DNA of 39,055 nucleotides from OLB19 sp964624165. Lineage in GTDB: Bacteria; Patescibacteriota; Minisyncoccia; Phycocordibacterales; UBA918. The translations under genes and the position numbers were made by a program. Below, in pieces: positions 14,962 to 22,927 of the stretch (position 1 is its first letter; each line of letters starts with the position of its first letter). The notes below the pieces were generated by a model, which was not told the DNA's origin, made no database searches, and saw nothing but the letters and a program-made list of their open reading frames with translations. The stretch covers positions 1 to 39,055 of the forward strand of contig CAZUWG010000004.1 in the NCBI GenBank assembly GCA_964624165.1, written 5' to 3'.

Positions 14962-15681
14962 TTAGTTTGAAATAATCATCGCGTCAAAGGCGGGAGTTGT
15001 TGTCCGTTCTGTCACTTCAAGCGTGCCGTCGCTGACGAGTATCACGCCGTCCTTGGTGACATCAATCTTATTGTCACCTTGTACAAAGATGATAGACCCG
15101 TCTTCAGATTCATATTGGATCTTGCCCGGGACATCGGCCTCGACTTGGTCAAGACGATACACCCCTCCTTCAATACCCACTTCCACAAATGAGCCGTTGA
15201 AAACTACGGTCCCCTGTTCTGCACCACCATCAATGATGTTGTATACCAACACTCCGCCGGCAGGACCTGCCGGAGCAGAGGTGTCGTTTGATGTATCATT
15301 TGACGGCAACTCGTCATGAGGCATATCACCACTTACATGTGTCGCACTCACTTCCGTATAAGTCACCTCTGGTGTTTCTATCGTGATGTCGCCGCGCTGA
15401 TCCATGTATACCAATACTCCGTCGCTCGTTTCGTAACGCACACCAGAGTTTGAAGAAACCTGTTTTAGGTGATAGTTCCTTCCTTCAAGGTTGAGTTCTA
15501 GATTGTCGTTGGCGAGGAAAGTGGCCGTGCCCAATAACCGACCCTCAAAGGTAAGTTCGTTAACGATCGCTTCTCCTTGATTGTCTTGTGCTTGTTTTGG
15601 TTCGTTTCTGTATTCTTGAGTGAAGTAGTATGCACCTCCGCCAAGCAGCGCGAGTGCAATAATAATGAAAATTTGTGCCAT
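14962..15681 (-). CDS. Membrane-anchored protein with two MliC-like domains
   Basis: 239 aa. An N-terminal uncleaved-looking hydrophobic segment (residues 3-20) anchors it outside the membrane. Two similar beta-rich repeats follow, about residues 42-105 and 143-213. Each has a G-T-(A/V)-x-F start, an L-x-L/V-x-I-E-G-x-x-Y-x-L segment, a Y-E-(T/S)-x-D-G-x-(L/I)-(V/I)-(Y/F) segment and a final I-x-V/I strand. This pattern matches the MliC lysozyme-inhibitor fold, without its disulfide cysteines. The repeats are joined by an acidic Asn-Asp-Thr linker and a small Ala-Gly-Pro-rich piece. Between uvrB and uvrA, with its own promoter. Lysozyme inhibition is inference only. Confidence 0.7.
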   Translation of the reverse strand: MAQIFIIIALALLGGGAYYFTQEYRNEPKQAQDNQGEAIVNELTFEGRLLGTATFLANDNLELNLEGRNYHLKQVSSNSGVRYETSDGVLVYMDQRGDITIETPEVTYTEVSATHVSGDMPHDELPSNDTSNDTSAPAGPAGGVLVYNIIDGGAEQGTVVFNGSFVEVGIEGGVYRLDQVEADVPGKIQYESEDGSIIFVQGDNKIDVTKDGVILVSDGTLEVTERTTTPAFDAMIISN

Positions 15682-15717
15682 AAAATGAAGTGTTTGTATT
15701 GCTGATAAGCAAACCCC

Positions 15718-15726
15718 ATTATACCA
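15718..15726 (-). promoter_or_regulatory. Extended -10 of the MliC-like gene
   Basis: Perfect TGgTATAAT on the minus strand, 36 nt before the ATG. It lies 8 nt past the uvrB stop; no -35 seen. Confidence 0.7.
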
Positions 15727-15734
15727 CGCATTCG

Positions 15735-17768
15735 CTATTGTTTCTTTTTTCCACTTTCGGCTTCAAGATACGCGATTTCGTCTCGTAAAATAGCCGCGGT
15801 CTCAAAATCAAGCAACGAAACAGCCTCTTCCATCTGAAGACGCTTTTCTTTGAGGACTTTTTTAGGATGTTTTTTAAAGAGCGCCATATCAATCTTCAAT
15901 AGCTCATCCACAGTTTCGTCATGCTCGGTACGCATCTGGTCTGCAATTGATTTGATCTCTTTCTTAATAGTCACTGGGGTAATGCCATTGGCTTCATTAA
16001 AACGAATCTGCAGCTCGCGCCGACGACGAGTCTCACCGATCGCGTACTCAAGCGAGGGAGTCATTTCATCAGCATAGAGTAAGACTCGACCATTCACATT
16101 TCGCGCCGCACGACCGATGGTCTGGATGAGTGCTGTATCGCTCCGCAAGAATCCAGATTTGTCAGCATCAAGAATCGCCACCAGCTCTACTTCGGGCAAG
16201 TCGAGCCCTTCACGCAAAAGGTTGACCCCGACCAAACAGTCAAACTTGCCTCTTCGAAAATCAGTAAGGATCTCGATGCGCTCAATCGTATCGACATCAC
16301 TATGAATATACTTGGTAGCGATACCTCTCCCTTCAAGAAATTCTGCTAAGTCTTCTGCCATTTGCTTGGTCAGGGTAGTCACCAATACACGGGCGTTTCG
16401 GGCGATAATTTTTTCTGCCTCATCAATAAAATCCTGCACCTGTCCTTTATATGCTCCACGCTCCACAATCGGCCGCACATCTATCAGCGGATCTACCAAA
16501 CCTGTCGGACGGATAATCTGCTCCACAATCCGCCCCTCTGGCGGCACAGAATGAGCATATTCATACTTTCCTGGCGTAGCGGTCGTATAGATGCGTTGCC
16601 CAAGTTTTTGTTCTATCTCAACAAACTTGAGAGGTCGGTTGTCAACCGCACTCGGTAAACGAAAACCGTGCTCCACCAGTGTATCCTTCCTGGATCGATC
16701 ACCAGCGTACATACCACCAAGCTGCGGAATAGTGACATGCGACTCGTCAATAATGGTGAGAAAATCTGGCGTCCCGTCTTCTTTATGTGGAAAATAGTCG
16801 AGTAAAGTATATGGTGGTTCGCCTGACTGTCGACGATCAAAATGGCGAGAATAGTTCTCGATCCCGTTGGTATAACCCACTTCACGAATCAGCGCCAAAT
16901 CGTGCTGCGTACGACGCTTCAGACGTTCTGCCTCTAGGAGTTTACCTTCCTTTTTGAAAAGAGCGAGCTGCATTTTGAGCTCTGCTTCAATGTCTGCCGC
17001 TGCCACTTTTCGCTCATCTTCTGGCGTCACAAAGTGCTTGGCGGGAAAAAGAAAAAAGACTTCCGGCTCATCAATAATGCGCCGCGAAACCGCATCAATC
17101 TTGGTAATGCCCGACACTGTCGCTCCCGTAAATTGAAGTCGGTAGATTACTCGCTCATTGACTGGCATAATCTCAACAGTGTTGCCCACCGCCCGGAAGG
17201 TACCTGGTGTCAGATCGGCATTAGTGCGCTCAAAATAAAGGCCGACAAGCTCACGCAACATATCGGCGCGGTTGGTGCGATAGCCACGTTCGATTTTTTT
17301 ATGTTTTTTCTCGTACTCTTTTGGTGAACCAAGCCCGTAAATACATGAGACCGAGGCCACAATAATCACATCGTCACGCGTCAACAGCGCCTGAGTACTG
17401 GCGTGACGAAGACGGTCAATTTCTTCATTAATCTGCGCTTCTTTCTCGATATAGGTATCAGAGGTTGGCATATAAGCCTCTGGCTGATAGTAATCGTAGT
17501 AGGATACAAAATAATGCACTGCATTATCAGGGAAAAAGTCTCGATACTCCTGTGCAAGCTGTGCGGCGAGAGTTTTGTTGTGGGCTATGACAAGGGTGGG
17601 CTTTTGTATCGCCTGAATAATATTGGCAGCGGTGAACGTCTTTCCCGAACCAGTAACCCCAAGGAGCGTCTGGTGCGTTTCCCCAGCTGCTAGACCCGCC
17701 AGCAATGAGGTGATGGCTTTAGGCTGATCACCGGCAGGTGTTTTTTCGGTTGAAATAGTAAATGACAC
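15735..17768 (-). CDS. uvrB: UvrB excinuclease helicase subunit
   Basis: Central helicase-like component of excision repair that verifies damage and recruits UvrC; about 677 aa, full length. Walker A G-V-T-G-S-G-K-T near residue 36, the damage-probing beta-hairpin motif S-Y-Y-D-Y-Y-Q-P-E-A-Y, DEAD-type I-I-D-E-S-H, helicase motif VI region Q-T-I-G-R-A-A-R-N, and a C-terminal UVR domain (M-E-E-A-V-S-L-L-D-F-E-T-A-A) that pairs with the UvrC one. The GTG at 17768 was chosen as start: family N-termini begin at F-x-I-S-x-x-x-P-A-G-D-Q-P. TATAGT ends 6 nt before it, so translation is probably leaderless; a TTG at 17807 lies inside a hairpin. Confidence 0.96.
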   Translation of the reverse strand: MSFTISTEKTPAGDQPKAITSLLAGLAAGETHQTLLGVTGSGKTFTAANIIQAIQKPTLVIAHNKTLAAQLAQEYRDFFPDNAVHYFVSYYDYYQPEAYMPTSDTYIEKEAQINEEIDRLRHASTQALLTRDDVIIVASVSCIYGLGSPKEYEKKHKKIERGYRTNRADMLRELVGLYFERTNADLTPGTFRAVGNTVEIMPVNERVIYRLQFTGATVSGITKIDAVSRRIIDEPEVFFLFPAKHFVTPEDERKVAAADIEAELKMQLALFKKEGKLLEAERLKRRTQHDLALIREVGYTNGIENYSRHFDRRQSGEPPYTLLDYFPHKEDGTPDFLTIIDESHVTIPQLGGMYAGDRSRKDTLVEHGFRLPSAVDNRPLKFVEIEQKLGQRIYTTATPGKYEYAHSVPPEGRIVEQIIRPTGLVDPLIDVRPIVERGAYKGQVQDFIDEAEKIIARNARVLVTTLTKQMAEDLAEFLEGRGIATKYIHSDVDTIERIEILTDFRRGKFDCLVGVNLLREGLDLPEVELVAILDADKSGFLRSDTALIQTIGRAARNVNGRVLLYADEMTPSLEYAIGETRRRRELQIRFNEANGITPVTIKKEIKSIADQMRTEHDETVDELLKIDMALFKKHPKKVLKEKRLQMEEAVSLLDFETAAILRDEIAYLEAESGKKKQ

Positions 17769-17774
17769 CCCACT

Positions 17775-17780
17775 ACTATA
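17775..17780 (-). promoter_or_regulatory. -10 of uvrB, leaderless GTG start
   Basis: TATAGT on the minus strand with 6 nt to the GTG at 17768. No convincing -35 at normal spacing (TTGATA lies 21 nt upstream, inside the hairpin arm). Confidence 0.5.
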
Positions 17781-17806
17781 CCGTAAAAGAGCCCGAGAAA
17801 CTATCA

Positions 17807-17833
17807 AAGGGCGCGGGCTTCGCCCGCGCCCTT
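17807..17833 (-). terminator. Hairpin between the eight-cysteine gene and uvrB
   Basis: Perfect 12-bp stem (17807-17818 with 17822-17833) around TTC, with the shared GCGCGGGC-TTC-GCCCGCGC core. It starts 5 nt after the TAG of the 17839 gene. Weak T-run. Confidence 0.75.
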
Positions 17834-17838
17834 CTTTA

Positions 17839-18321
17839 CTACTGCGCTTCAGCTACACACTGCGCAAGTTCGGCTGTCTCTGTAAAGCCACACTGTCCAT
17901 CTGCCTGTCGTTCGCAAGTCGCTTCTTGGTAGCACGCATAGACCTCGCGCCATTCACAAGTAGAGACCATATCCGGCTTATCAGTACAAAGCTGCGAAGA
18001 GCAACCGCCAACATAACACTCTCCCGCCGCCACAGGTGGCTCAGCCGGTGTATCGCCTTCCCCACCCTCTACAGGTGTGTCTGGCAATTCTACAGACACA
18101 TCTTCATCATCAGGCACCTCTGCAATTACTTCAACAAACGTTTGCCCGCCTGACGCACACTGTCTTGGATACGACTCCATCACCGCACTCCCTGCCGCTA
18201 CACATTCTTCAAAAGAAGTTACTGCTTTAGATGAAGAAGTATTACCAACCCAGATAATTACCATCATCGCCACCACAACCGCCAAAAGTGCTGCCGCCCC
18301 AATAAGTGCTAAATGTTTCAT
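17839..18321 (-). CDS. Secreted eight-cysteine-cluster protein
   Basis: 160 aa with an N-terminal signal anchor (residues 5-25). Two modules: residues about 36-65 hold the F-E-E-C-V-A-A-G-x-x-V-M-E-S-Y-P-R-Q-C motif that I associate with small Patescibacteria exported proteins. After an acidic Pro/Glu linker (about 69-98), the C-terminal about 60 residues carry exactly eight cysteines in the order C-x4-C-x3-C-x7-C-x8-C-x4-C-x7-C-x9-C, matching the eight-cysteine-cluster domain type. Function unknown; probably disulfide-stabilised outside the cell. TATAAT ends 8 nt before the ATG, so the mRNA is probably leaderless. Confidence 0.8.
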   Translation of the reverse strand: MKHLALIGAAALLAVVVAMMVIIWVGNTSSSKAVTSFEECVAAGSAVMESYPRQCASGGQTFVEVIAEVPDDEDVSVELPDTPVEGGEGDTPAEPPVAAGECYVGGCSSQLCTDKPDMVSTCEWREVYACYQEATCERQADGQCGFTETAELAQCVAEAQ

Positions 18322-18329
18322 ATGGATAC

Positions 18330-18338
18330 ATTATAGCA
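18330..18338 (-). promoter_or_regulatory. Extended -10 of the eight-cysteine gene, leaderless
   Basis: Perfect TGcTATAAT on the minus strand, with 8 nt between the hexamer and the ATG at 18321. Confidence 0.75.
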
Positions 18339-18666
18339 CTCTTTACAATTTCACAATATCGTTACGATACAGTACCCTGGCTACATTTTTAGTCACGAGT
18401 TACTCGCTAGCGTGGCTTTCAGCACTTTATAGAGAGCGAGAGTATATCAAATCAAATATAAAAATACTCGCCATGCTAACCAGTTAGTGTCCTGAAATAC
18501 CTTGATAAATATAGCTCCTTATTTTGTGGTCACAAATCACTAAGTTTATGTGTTCACTTCGCTCATAATCTACTATGTGTTCTCGACCCCCGACTCATTC
18601 GTTCGCAAGCTCACATCATTCCGTCCGTCACATCGGTACGAAAGCAAAACTCTTTGCTTTCTACAA
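18339..18666. other. Gene-free spacer with tRNA-flank block
   Basis: About 330 nt without a credible gene. The left part (18339-18520) shows nothing recognisable. From about 18525 it holds GGTCACAAATCACT, then CTCGACCCCCGACTCATTCG and GCAAGCTCA, a loose repeat of the block at 9326-9390. Then comes a perfect 9-bp hairpin GAAAGCAAA/TTTGCTTTC (18640-18648 with 18653-18661). Confidence 0.5.
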
Positions 18667-18700
18667 CACAAAAGCTACTTCTTTAGAAGTAGCTTTTGTG
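18667..18700 (-). terminator. Terminator of tRNA-Glu
   Basis: Perfect 15-bp stem (18667-18681 with 18686-18700), loop TTTA, 11 nt downstream of the tRNA 3' end on the minus strand. The T4 run is within the stem arm. Confidence 0.8.
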
Positions 18701-18711
18701 TAGTGCTGATG

Positions 18712-18783
18712 TGACCCCACGGGTAGTCGAAACCCGGTTTCCAGGATGAGAACCTGGCGTCCTAGCCACTAGACGATGGGGCC
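18712..18783 (-). tRNA. tRNA-Glu (anticodon UUC)
   Basis: 72-nt cloverleaf: acceptor GGCCCCA/TGGGGTC with one G-U pair, D-arm TCGTCTAGTGGCTAGGA, anticodon stem CCAGG/CCTGG around TTCTCAT (UUC), T-arm CGGGTTTCGACTACCCG. Discriminator A; CCA not encoded (ACA follows). The 5' leader can form a hairpin that captures the first six bases. Confidence 0.97.
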
Positions 18784-18812
18784 GTGATTGGGCGTAGCAC
18801 AATCACGGCCCC
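18778..18812 (-). other. Leader hairpin overlapping the tRNA-Glu acceptor strand
   Basis: Perfect 13-bp stem: 18778-18790 pairs with 18800-18812 around a 9-nt loop. Positions 18778-18783 are mature tRNA nucleotides 1-6, so the precursor can fold in two exclusive ways: leader hairpin or acceptor stem. Confidence 0.75.
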
Positions 18813-18842
18813 AAGCCGGCTGCACTACCAATCGTACGCGGC

Positions 18843-18851
18843 ATTGTAACA
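18843..18851 (-). promoter_or_regulatory. Extended -10 of tRNA-Glu
   Basis: TGtTACAAT on the minus strand, two nt after the end of the 26-bp hairpin of the upstream gene. Leader about 53 nt. Confidence 0.55.
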
Positions 18852-18852
18852 A

Positions 18853-18907
18853 AAAGACGCAAAAAGTAAAAGGCGGCCTTTGGCCGCCTTTTACTTTTTG
18901 CGTCTTT
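18853..18907 (-). terminator. 26-bp perfect hairpin after the Fn3-like gene
   Basis: 18853-18878 pairs without mismatch with 18882-18907 around TTT. GC core GGCGGCC next to the loop, then A/T-rich arms ending GACGC/GCGTC. Starts 2 nt after the TAG of the 18910 gene. Longest stem in the window. Confidence 0.85.
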
Positions 18908-18909
18908 CT

Positions 18910-19842
18910 CTACCAGTCAGTTGTGAAATCTTCCACATCGCCACACATGATCATCTCATCACCATCTTCATCCTCAAACTGCACACAAAAGACAAAGTAA
19001 TAATCAGTATCCTCATCAAGCCCTGTTACCAGCATACGATATTCCTTCTCATCACCATCGTCAAGATTGTCGTCAACCTTAACGACTTGCAAGTCGTCAC
19101 CTTCTTCATCGATATCATCAAAGCGATCATGATCTCGATGGATACGCGACACCAAGTCTTCGTCTTCGCCGTAGGCAAAGAATGCAAGACCTTCTTCAGC
19201 ATCATTCATCTCCACTTCACCCCGCAGCTCGGCACTGCTGTCAGTAATGCGCGCGGCGCTCTCCGTCTCTACATCTGGCTCATCGCCATCAAAATCATCG
19301 TCGTCTTCCCAATCATCCCAGTCGTCGTAACGACTATCGGTGGAGAAAGAGCGTGTGGCGCCTGTCGCGACACGGCCGCGCTCATCTTCAGCCATCGCTC
19401 GGTAATAGTAAGTTCGATACGGTACAAGACCACGCAATGTATAGAGGAATCGCTTTGGATCATTCTCTTCAATTTGCGCTTCTCCAGTCCTTTGAGTAAG
19501 ACTTCGTGAGGTTCCGTATTCAAACCACACATAGGCAAACTCTTCATCATTAAGGTCCACCTCTCCCATGAGCTGGGCACGAGTGCGCTCAGGCGAACGC
19601 ACAGACTGCGTTTCAACATCTACATTACTCCGGCCGCCAGGAACATAGTAACTACCGCCATCAAGAGCATTAAGCTGGGCTAAGAGCACTTGAATTTGTG
19701 CGATAAGCTGCATACGGAGTTGCTGCTCATTCACGTAGCCACCATTATAATAAAAACTCGCGGCGTGTGTGGTCGCTGGAACACTAAGTATTCCCAGTGC
19801 AAAAAGCACCGCTACACTAAAACTTGCAAATACTTTTTTCAT
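18910..19842 (-). CDS. Secreted acidic protein with Fn3-like domains
   Basis: 310 aa with a cleavable signal peptide ending around A-T-T-H-A-A (residues 22-28). A short coiled segment (Q-L-R-M-Q-L-I-A-Q-I-Q-V-L-L-A-Q-L-N) follows. Then two fibronectin-III-like units, about 82-170 and 190-308. Both contain A-x-L-x-G-E-V-x-x-N-D, an F-x-Y-G segment and a L-x-x-x-T-x-Y-Y-(Y/F) strand, and they end F-S-T-D and F-T-T-D-W. The linker and second unit are extremely rich in Asp/Glu. Such architecture suggests a cell-surface or exported adhesive or Ca2+-binding protein; the partner is unknown. CATAAT with -35 TTGCAT gives a leaderless transcript. Confidence 0.75.
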   Translation of the reverse strand: MKKVFASFSVAVLFALGILSVPATTHAASFYYNGGYVNEQQLRMQLIAQIQVLLAQLNALDGGSYYVPGGRSNVDVETQSVRSPERTRAQLMGEVDLNDEEFAYVWFEYGTSRSLTQRTGEAQIEENDPKRFLYTLRGLVPYRTYYYRAMAEDERGRVATGATRSFSTDSRYDDWDDWEDDDDFDGDEPDVETESAARITDSSAELRGEVEMNDAEEGLAFFAYGEDEDLVSRIHRDHDRFDDIDEEGDDLQVVKVDDNLDDGDEKEYRMLVTGLDEDTDYYFVFCVQFEDEDGDEMIMCGDVEDFTTDW

Positions 19843-19850
19843 ATACTCGC

Positions 19851-19878
19851 ATTATGCGCGCTTGAGAGAAAAATGCAA
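19851..19878 (-). promoter_or_regulatory. Promoter of the Fn3-like gene, leaderless
   Basis: TTGCAT (19878-19873), 16-nt spacer, CATAAT (19856-19851), then 8 nt to the ATG. The -35 begins 6 nt after the murF terminator stem. Confidence 0.65.
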
Positions 19879-19884
19879 GAAAAA

Positions 19885-19909
19885 GCGGCGCGGGCTTCGC
19901 CCGCGCCGC
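19885..19909 (-). terminator. Terminator of the mraZ-murF operon
   Basis: Perfect 11-bp stem (19885-19895 with 19899-19909) around TTC with the GCGCGGGC core, followed by T5 on the minus strand. Lies 6 nt after the murF TGA. Confidence 0.9.
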
Positions 19910-19915
19910 GTTTTC

Positions 19916-21205
19916 TCATCGCTTCTTCCACTCTTCATTTTGTCGCACCAAGAGTGAAGGCGCCTTCTCTGGCTCTGCCATAATCTCTTCCACAAGGTGT
20001 TCCAGCCGCACTCCTTGCGAACCTTTTACTAAAATATAATCTCCAGGACGCATCATTTCTTGCAACTCGTTTGAAGCCCGCTCAGCTGACTCATATTGAA
20101 AAATGTTTGCTTCATCCATACCGTGCTCGAGTGCACCTTCAGCTATTTTTCGGGAGCGCACCCCAACAGTAACCAAAACGCCCGCTACTTTCGCCACTAA
20201 TGCCCCAAGCTTTTCGTGTTCATTTGAGGAGAAGTCTCCAAGCTCCATCATATCACCAAGTACCGCGATCTTTCGTTTGTGGCCATATAGCTCTTTCAGA
20301 GTCAGTAGAGCACGCTCGGCTGCGACTGGTGAAGAATTGTACGTATCGTCAATAATGACCGTATCTTTAAGTCCTGGCAAAATTCGCATTCGGCCAGCTG
20401 GTGACTCGTGAGTGCGCAGTGCTTCGGCCGCCACTTCCATAGGCACTCCCACCACGCGCGCCACCGCGGCTGCTGCTGCAAAGTTATACGTATGTTGCAC
20501 GCCAAGCGAGCCATGGATACGAATCGCTTTAGTCGATTTATTGTGTGTCAACATAAACTCAAATCCATCTGGCACGCCGTCGCGATACATCACTTTGTCA
20601 GCTGAAGCAGTGAAATCTGACAGCGAGTACCGACTAAAGCCAATGGCTTTTTGCCGCACTTCTTCAACAACTTTTACAATCTGTTCGTCATCATTGTTGT
20701 AAACCAGGACACCGTCTTGCTTTAACGCCTTCACCAGCTCAAGCTTTTCTTTTACTACTGCTTCCGGTGAATCAAAATATTCAACATGGACTGGCACGTC
20801 AGGCAAACGGGTGAGCACGACTACATCAGGCTTCACCCATTTACACATAGCGGCCATGTCTCCTGGACGATCTACCCCCATTTCAAGAATCAAAATATCT
20901 GGATAATCACCAGGAAAGACAACAGTGAAAAATCCATCTATAATATTTTTAAACCAAAGGAATGGATTGTTCCAGCCATTCTGCAGGCCAAGCACGGTAA
21001 GTGGTACCCCGAGTTCTGAATTGAAACTTTTTTCGCTCTTGCGAACATTATGTTCATCTTTTAAAACGGTAAAAATCGCGTCTTTTGTAGATGTCTTGCC
21101 CACATTTCCGGTAATAGCGATTATGTATGGTTGGCGACGCTTAAGGAGAGCTGCGGCTTCCATACTTAGTAGTTTGACTACCATTGATTTAAAAAATGAT
21201 TTCAT
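19916..21205 (-). CDS. murF: MurF-type Mur ligase (UDP-MurNAc-tripeptide--D-Ala-D-Ala ligase)
   Basis: Adds the D-Ala-D-Ala made by Ddl to the UDP-MurNAc peptide; 429 aa. The ATP loop G-N-V-G-K-T-S-T begins at residue 33, whereas it sits near residue 107 in E. coli MurF, so the N-terminal UDP-binding domain is essentially missing. The central domain has F-N-S-E-L-G-V-P-L-T-V-L and L-E-M-G-V-D; the C-terminal domain has D-D-T-Y-N-S-S-P and V-L-G-D-M-M-E-L-G, typical of MurF among Mur ligases. ATG at 21205, 1 nt from the ftsI stop. Final gene of the mini dcw operon. Confidence 0.9.
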   Translation of the reverse strand: MKSFFKSMVVKLLSMEAAALLKRRQPYIIAITGNVGKTSTKDAIFTVLKDEHNVRKSEKSFNSELGVPLTVLGLQNGWNNPFLWFKNIIDGFFTVVFPGDYPDILILEMGVDRPGDMAAMCKWVKPDVVVLTRLPDVPVHVEYFDSPEAVVKEKLELVKALKQDGVLVYNNDDEQIVKVVEEVRQKAIGFSRYSLSDFTASADKVMYRDGVPDGFEFMLTHNKSTKAIRIHGSLGVQHTYNFAAAAAVARVVGVPMEVAAEALRTHESPAGRMRILPGLKDTVIIDDTYNSSPVAAERALLTLKELYGHKRKIAVLGDMMELGDFSSNEHEKLGALVAKVAGVLVTVGVRSRKIAEGALEHGMDEANIFQYESAERASNELQEMMRPGDYILVKGSQGVRLEHLVEEIMAEPEKAPSLLVRQNEEWKKR

Positions 21206-21206
21206 A

Positions 21207-22925
21207 TTAACGGTCTGGGGGTATTTGATAGTAGTTTATCAGAAATTCAGCAATATTCATAAACGGCAACGTAAGTGTTTCTGACGCATATTCAACTCCT
21301 TTCGGCTCAACTGTGTACAAGAAGACCAAAAACTGCGGGTCGTATGACGGGAAGTATCCAAAAAATGAGTGCAGATAACGGTCAGCATAATACCCTCCAC
21401 CGTCGGGATTGGCAATCTGTGCTGTCCCCGTCTTGGCAGCAATGCTATGTCGCGGCATTGCTACCGAGCCATTAAGAAGCGCGTCATCGACGACTTTGGT
21501 GAGCATCCGTGAGATTGTTTCGCTCGTCTCTTCACTAAATACTTGCGCTGGCTCTGGTCGTTCTATCGCTTGCTCACTCCCATCTTCGTACACAATTTTG
21601 GTAGCGACATGGGGCGTTACTAGCTTACCTCCATTCCCGAGCGCAGCTAGGGCTCGTATCATTTCTATCGGCGTGACCGCAATACCTTGTCCAAATGAAG
21701 CCGTAGCATACTCTACTTGGCGAGGTGACTCTAGGTTGGCCACCAAACCTCTTGCTTCATAAGGGAGATCGATGCCTGTCTGTTCACCTAGTCCAAGGGC
21801 TAGGAAATAGTCACGAAAAGCTGTTCTACCCATGCGCTCAACGATATACGAGACGCCGAGGTTGAGCGACTGATTAAGCACCTGCTGCATATCTACCACC
21901 CCACGGGCACGCCCATCGTAGTTACTGATCGGTAAGCCATCAAGCACAATCCGACCACGATCTTCGTAGGTACTGTGCAGCGCGATGGCTTTGCTATCAA
22001 GACCCGCCGCAATCGTCAACGGTTTGATGATTGAACCCATTTCGTACACGTTTTCGATTAATGGGTTTTTGAAGTCTTCGATAGTTGCTTCTTTTCGATC
22101 ATTTAAACTATAATTTGGTAAAGTTTCAAGCGCAATGATCGCTCCGGTTTTCGGATCCATCACTATAGCGCCGGTTAGCGTGCTATCGTACTTGGTATCC
22201 GTTTTCTCTATTTGCTCTTGTACAAACCGTGAGACCGTCGGCTCAATCGCCGTCACCACATTACCCTCTTTTGCTTTTTCTCTTTCAAATACAAGTGTCC
22301 CAAGGTCACTAAAGACCTCCGCAAAAAAGTTTACTGACGGACCGTTTTTTGAACGAGAGAGCACCTCCTCATACGAACGCTCTATACCATAACGCCCTTC
22401 TTCGGCATTTCCAGTATCAGAAGTTTGTCCGGTAAATCCTACCGTCCGTGACGATAAGTCGTCACCAGGGTAATAACGCCATTGATTGCGATGCAGCAGT
22501 ACACCATTGAGTTCGAGCGCCTGAATTGCTTCACTGCTTTCATTTTCAACACGATCATCAATCACTACATACGTCCTAGATGGCAGGGTCGCACGCGCGA
22601 TAAACGTCTCTCGGTCAAGTGCAATAAAAGGAGCGAGCTGCTCGTACATACGAGCTGGGTCCTTGAGGGTACTAGGATTTACTGCGAGCACAAAGCCGCT
22701 TTGCACACTAGCCGCTGACACCTGTTCGCCACTTTTGGTCGTAAAATAAATACCGCCCCGATCAAAAATATCACGTGAAGTATGAACGTACTGTGACTCA
22801 GCTTTATCAACATAATACTGATGATTTACCACTTGGAGATAGTAAAGTTTTATCAACATTACAACAGCCATCACAAGAATGATGGCTGTAATGATTCTGA
22901 TTCTCAAAATCGCAGAACGTCGCAT
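21207..22925 (-). CDS. ftsI: Septal penicillin-binding protein (FtsI/PBP3-like transpeptidase)
   Basis: Class B transpeptidase, 572 aa, anchored by one N-terminal helix (residues 9-28). A PBP dimerisation region follows (about 50-220), then the transpeptidase domain. Catalytic motifs are complete: S298-I-I-K301, S353-L-N355, K498-T-G500. The position after rsmH and an FtsL-like gene indicates the septal, not the elongation, enzyme; the elongation one is mrdA in this window. Two nt from the ftsL stop. Confidence 0.93.
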   Translation of the reverse strand: MRRSAILRIRIITAIILVMAVVMLIKLYYLQVVNHQYYVDKAESQYVHTSRDIFDRGGIYFTTKSGEQVSAASVQSGFVLAVNPSTLKDPARMYEQLAPFIALDRETFIARATLPSRTYVVIDDRVENESSEAIQALELNGVLLHRNQWRYYPGDDLSSRTVGFTGQTSDTGNAEEGRYGIERSYEEVLSRSKNGPSVNFFAEVFSDLGTLVFEREKAKEGNVVTAIEPTVSRFVQEQIEKTDTKYDSTLTGAIVMDPKTGAIIALETLPNYSLNDRKEATIEDFKNPLIENVYEMGSIIKPLTIAAGLDSKAIALHSTYEDRGRIVLDGLPISNYDGRARGVVDMQQVLNQSLNLGVSYIVERMGRTAFRDYFLALGLGEQTGIDLPYEARGLVANLESPRQVEYATASFGQGIAVTPIEMIRALAALGNGGKLVTPHVATKIVYEDGSEQAIERPEPAQVFSEETSETISRMLTKVVDDALLNGSVAMPRHSIAAKTGTAQIANPDGGGYYADRYLHSFFGYFPSYDPQFLVFLYTVEPKGVEYASETLTLPFMNIAEFLINYYQIPPDR

Positions 22926-22927
22926 GG

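Noticed and set aside
17769..17807. TTG start for uvrB
   Set aside because: Lies in a hairpin arm; the GTG after TATAGT fits the family N-terminus.
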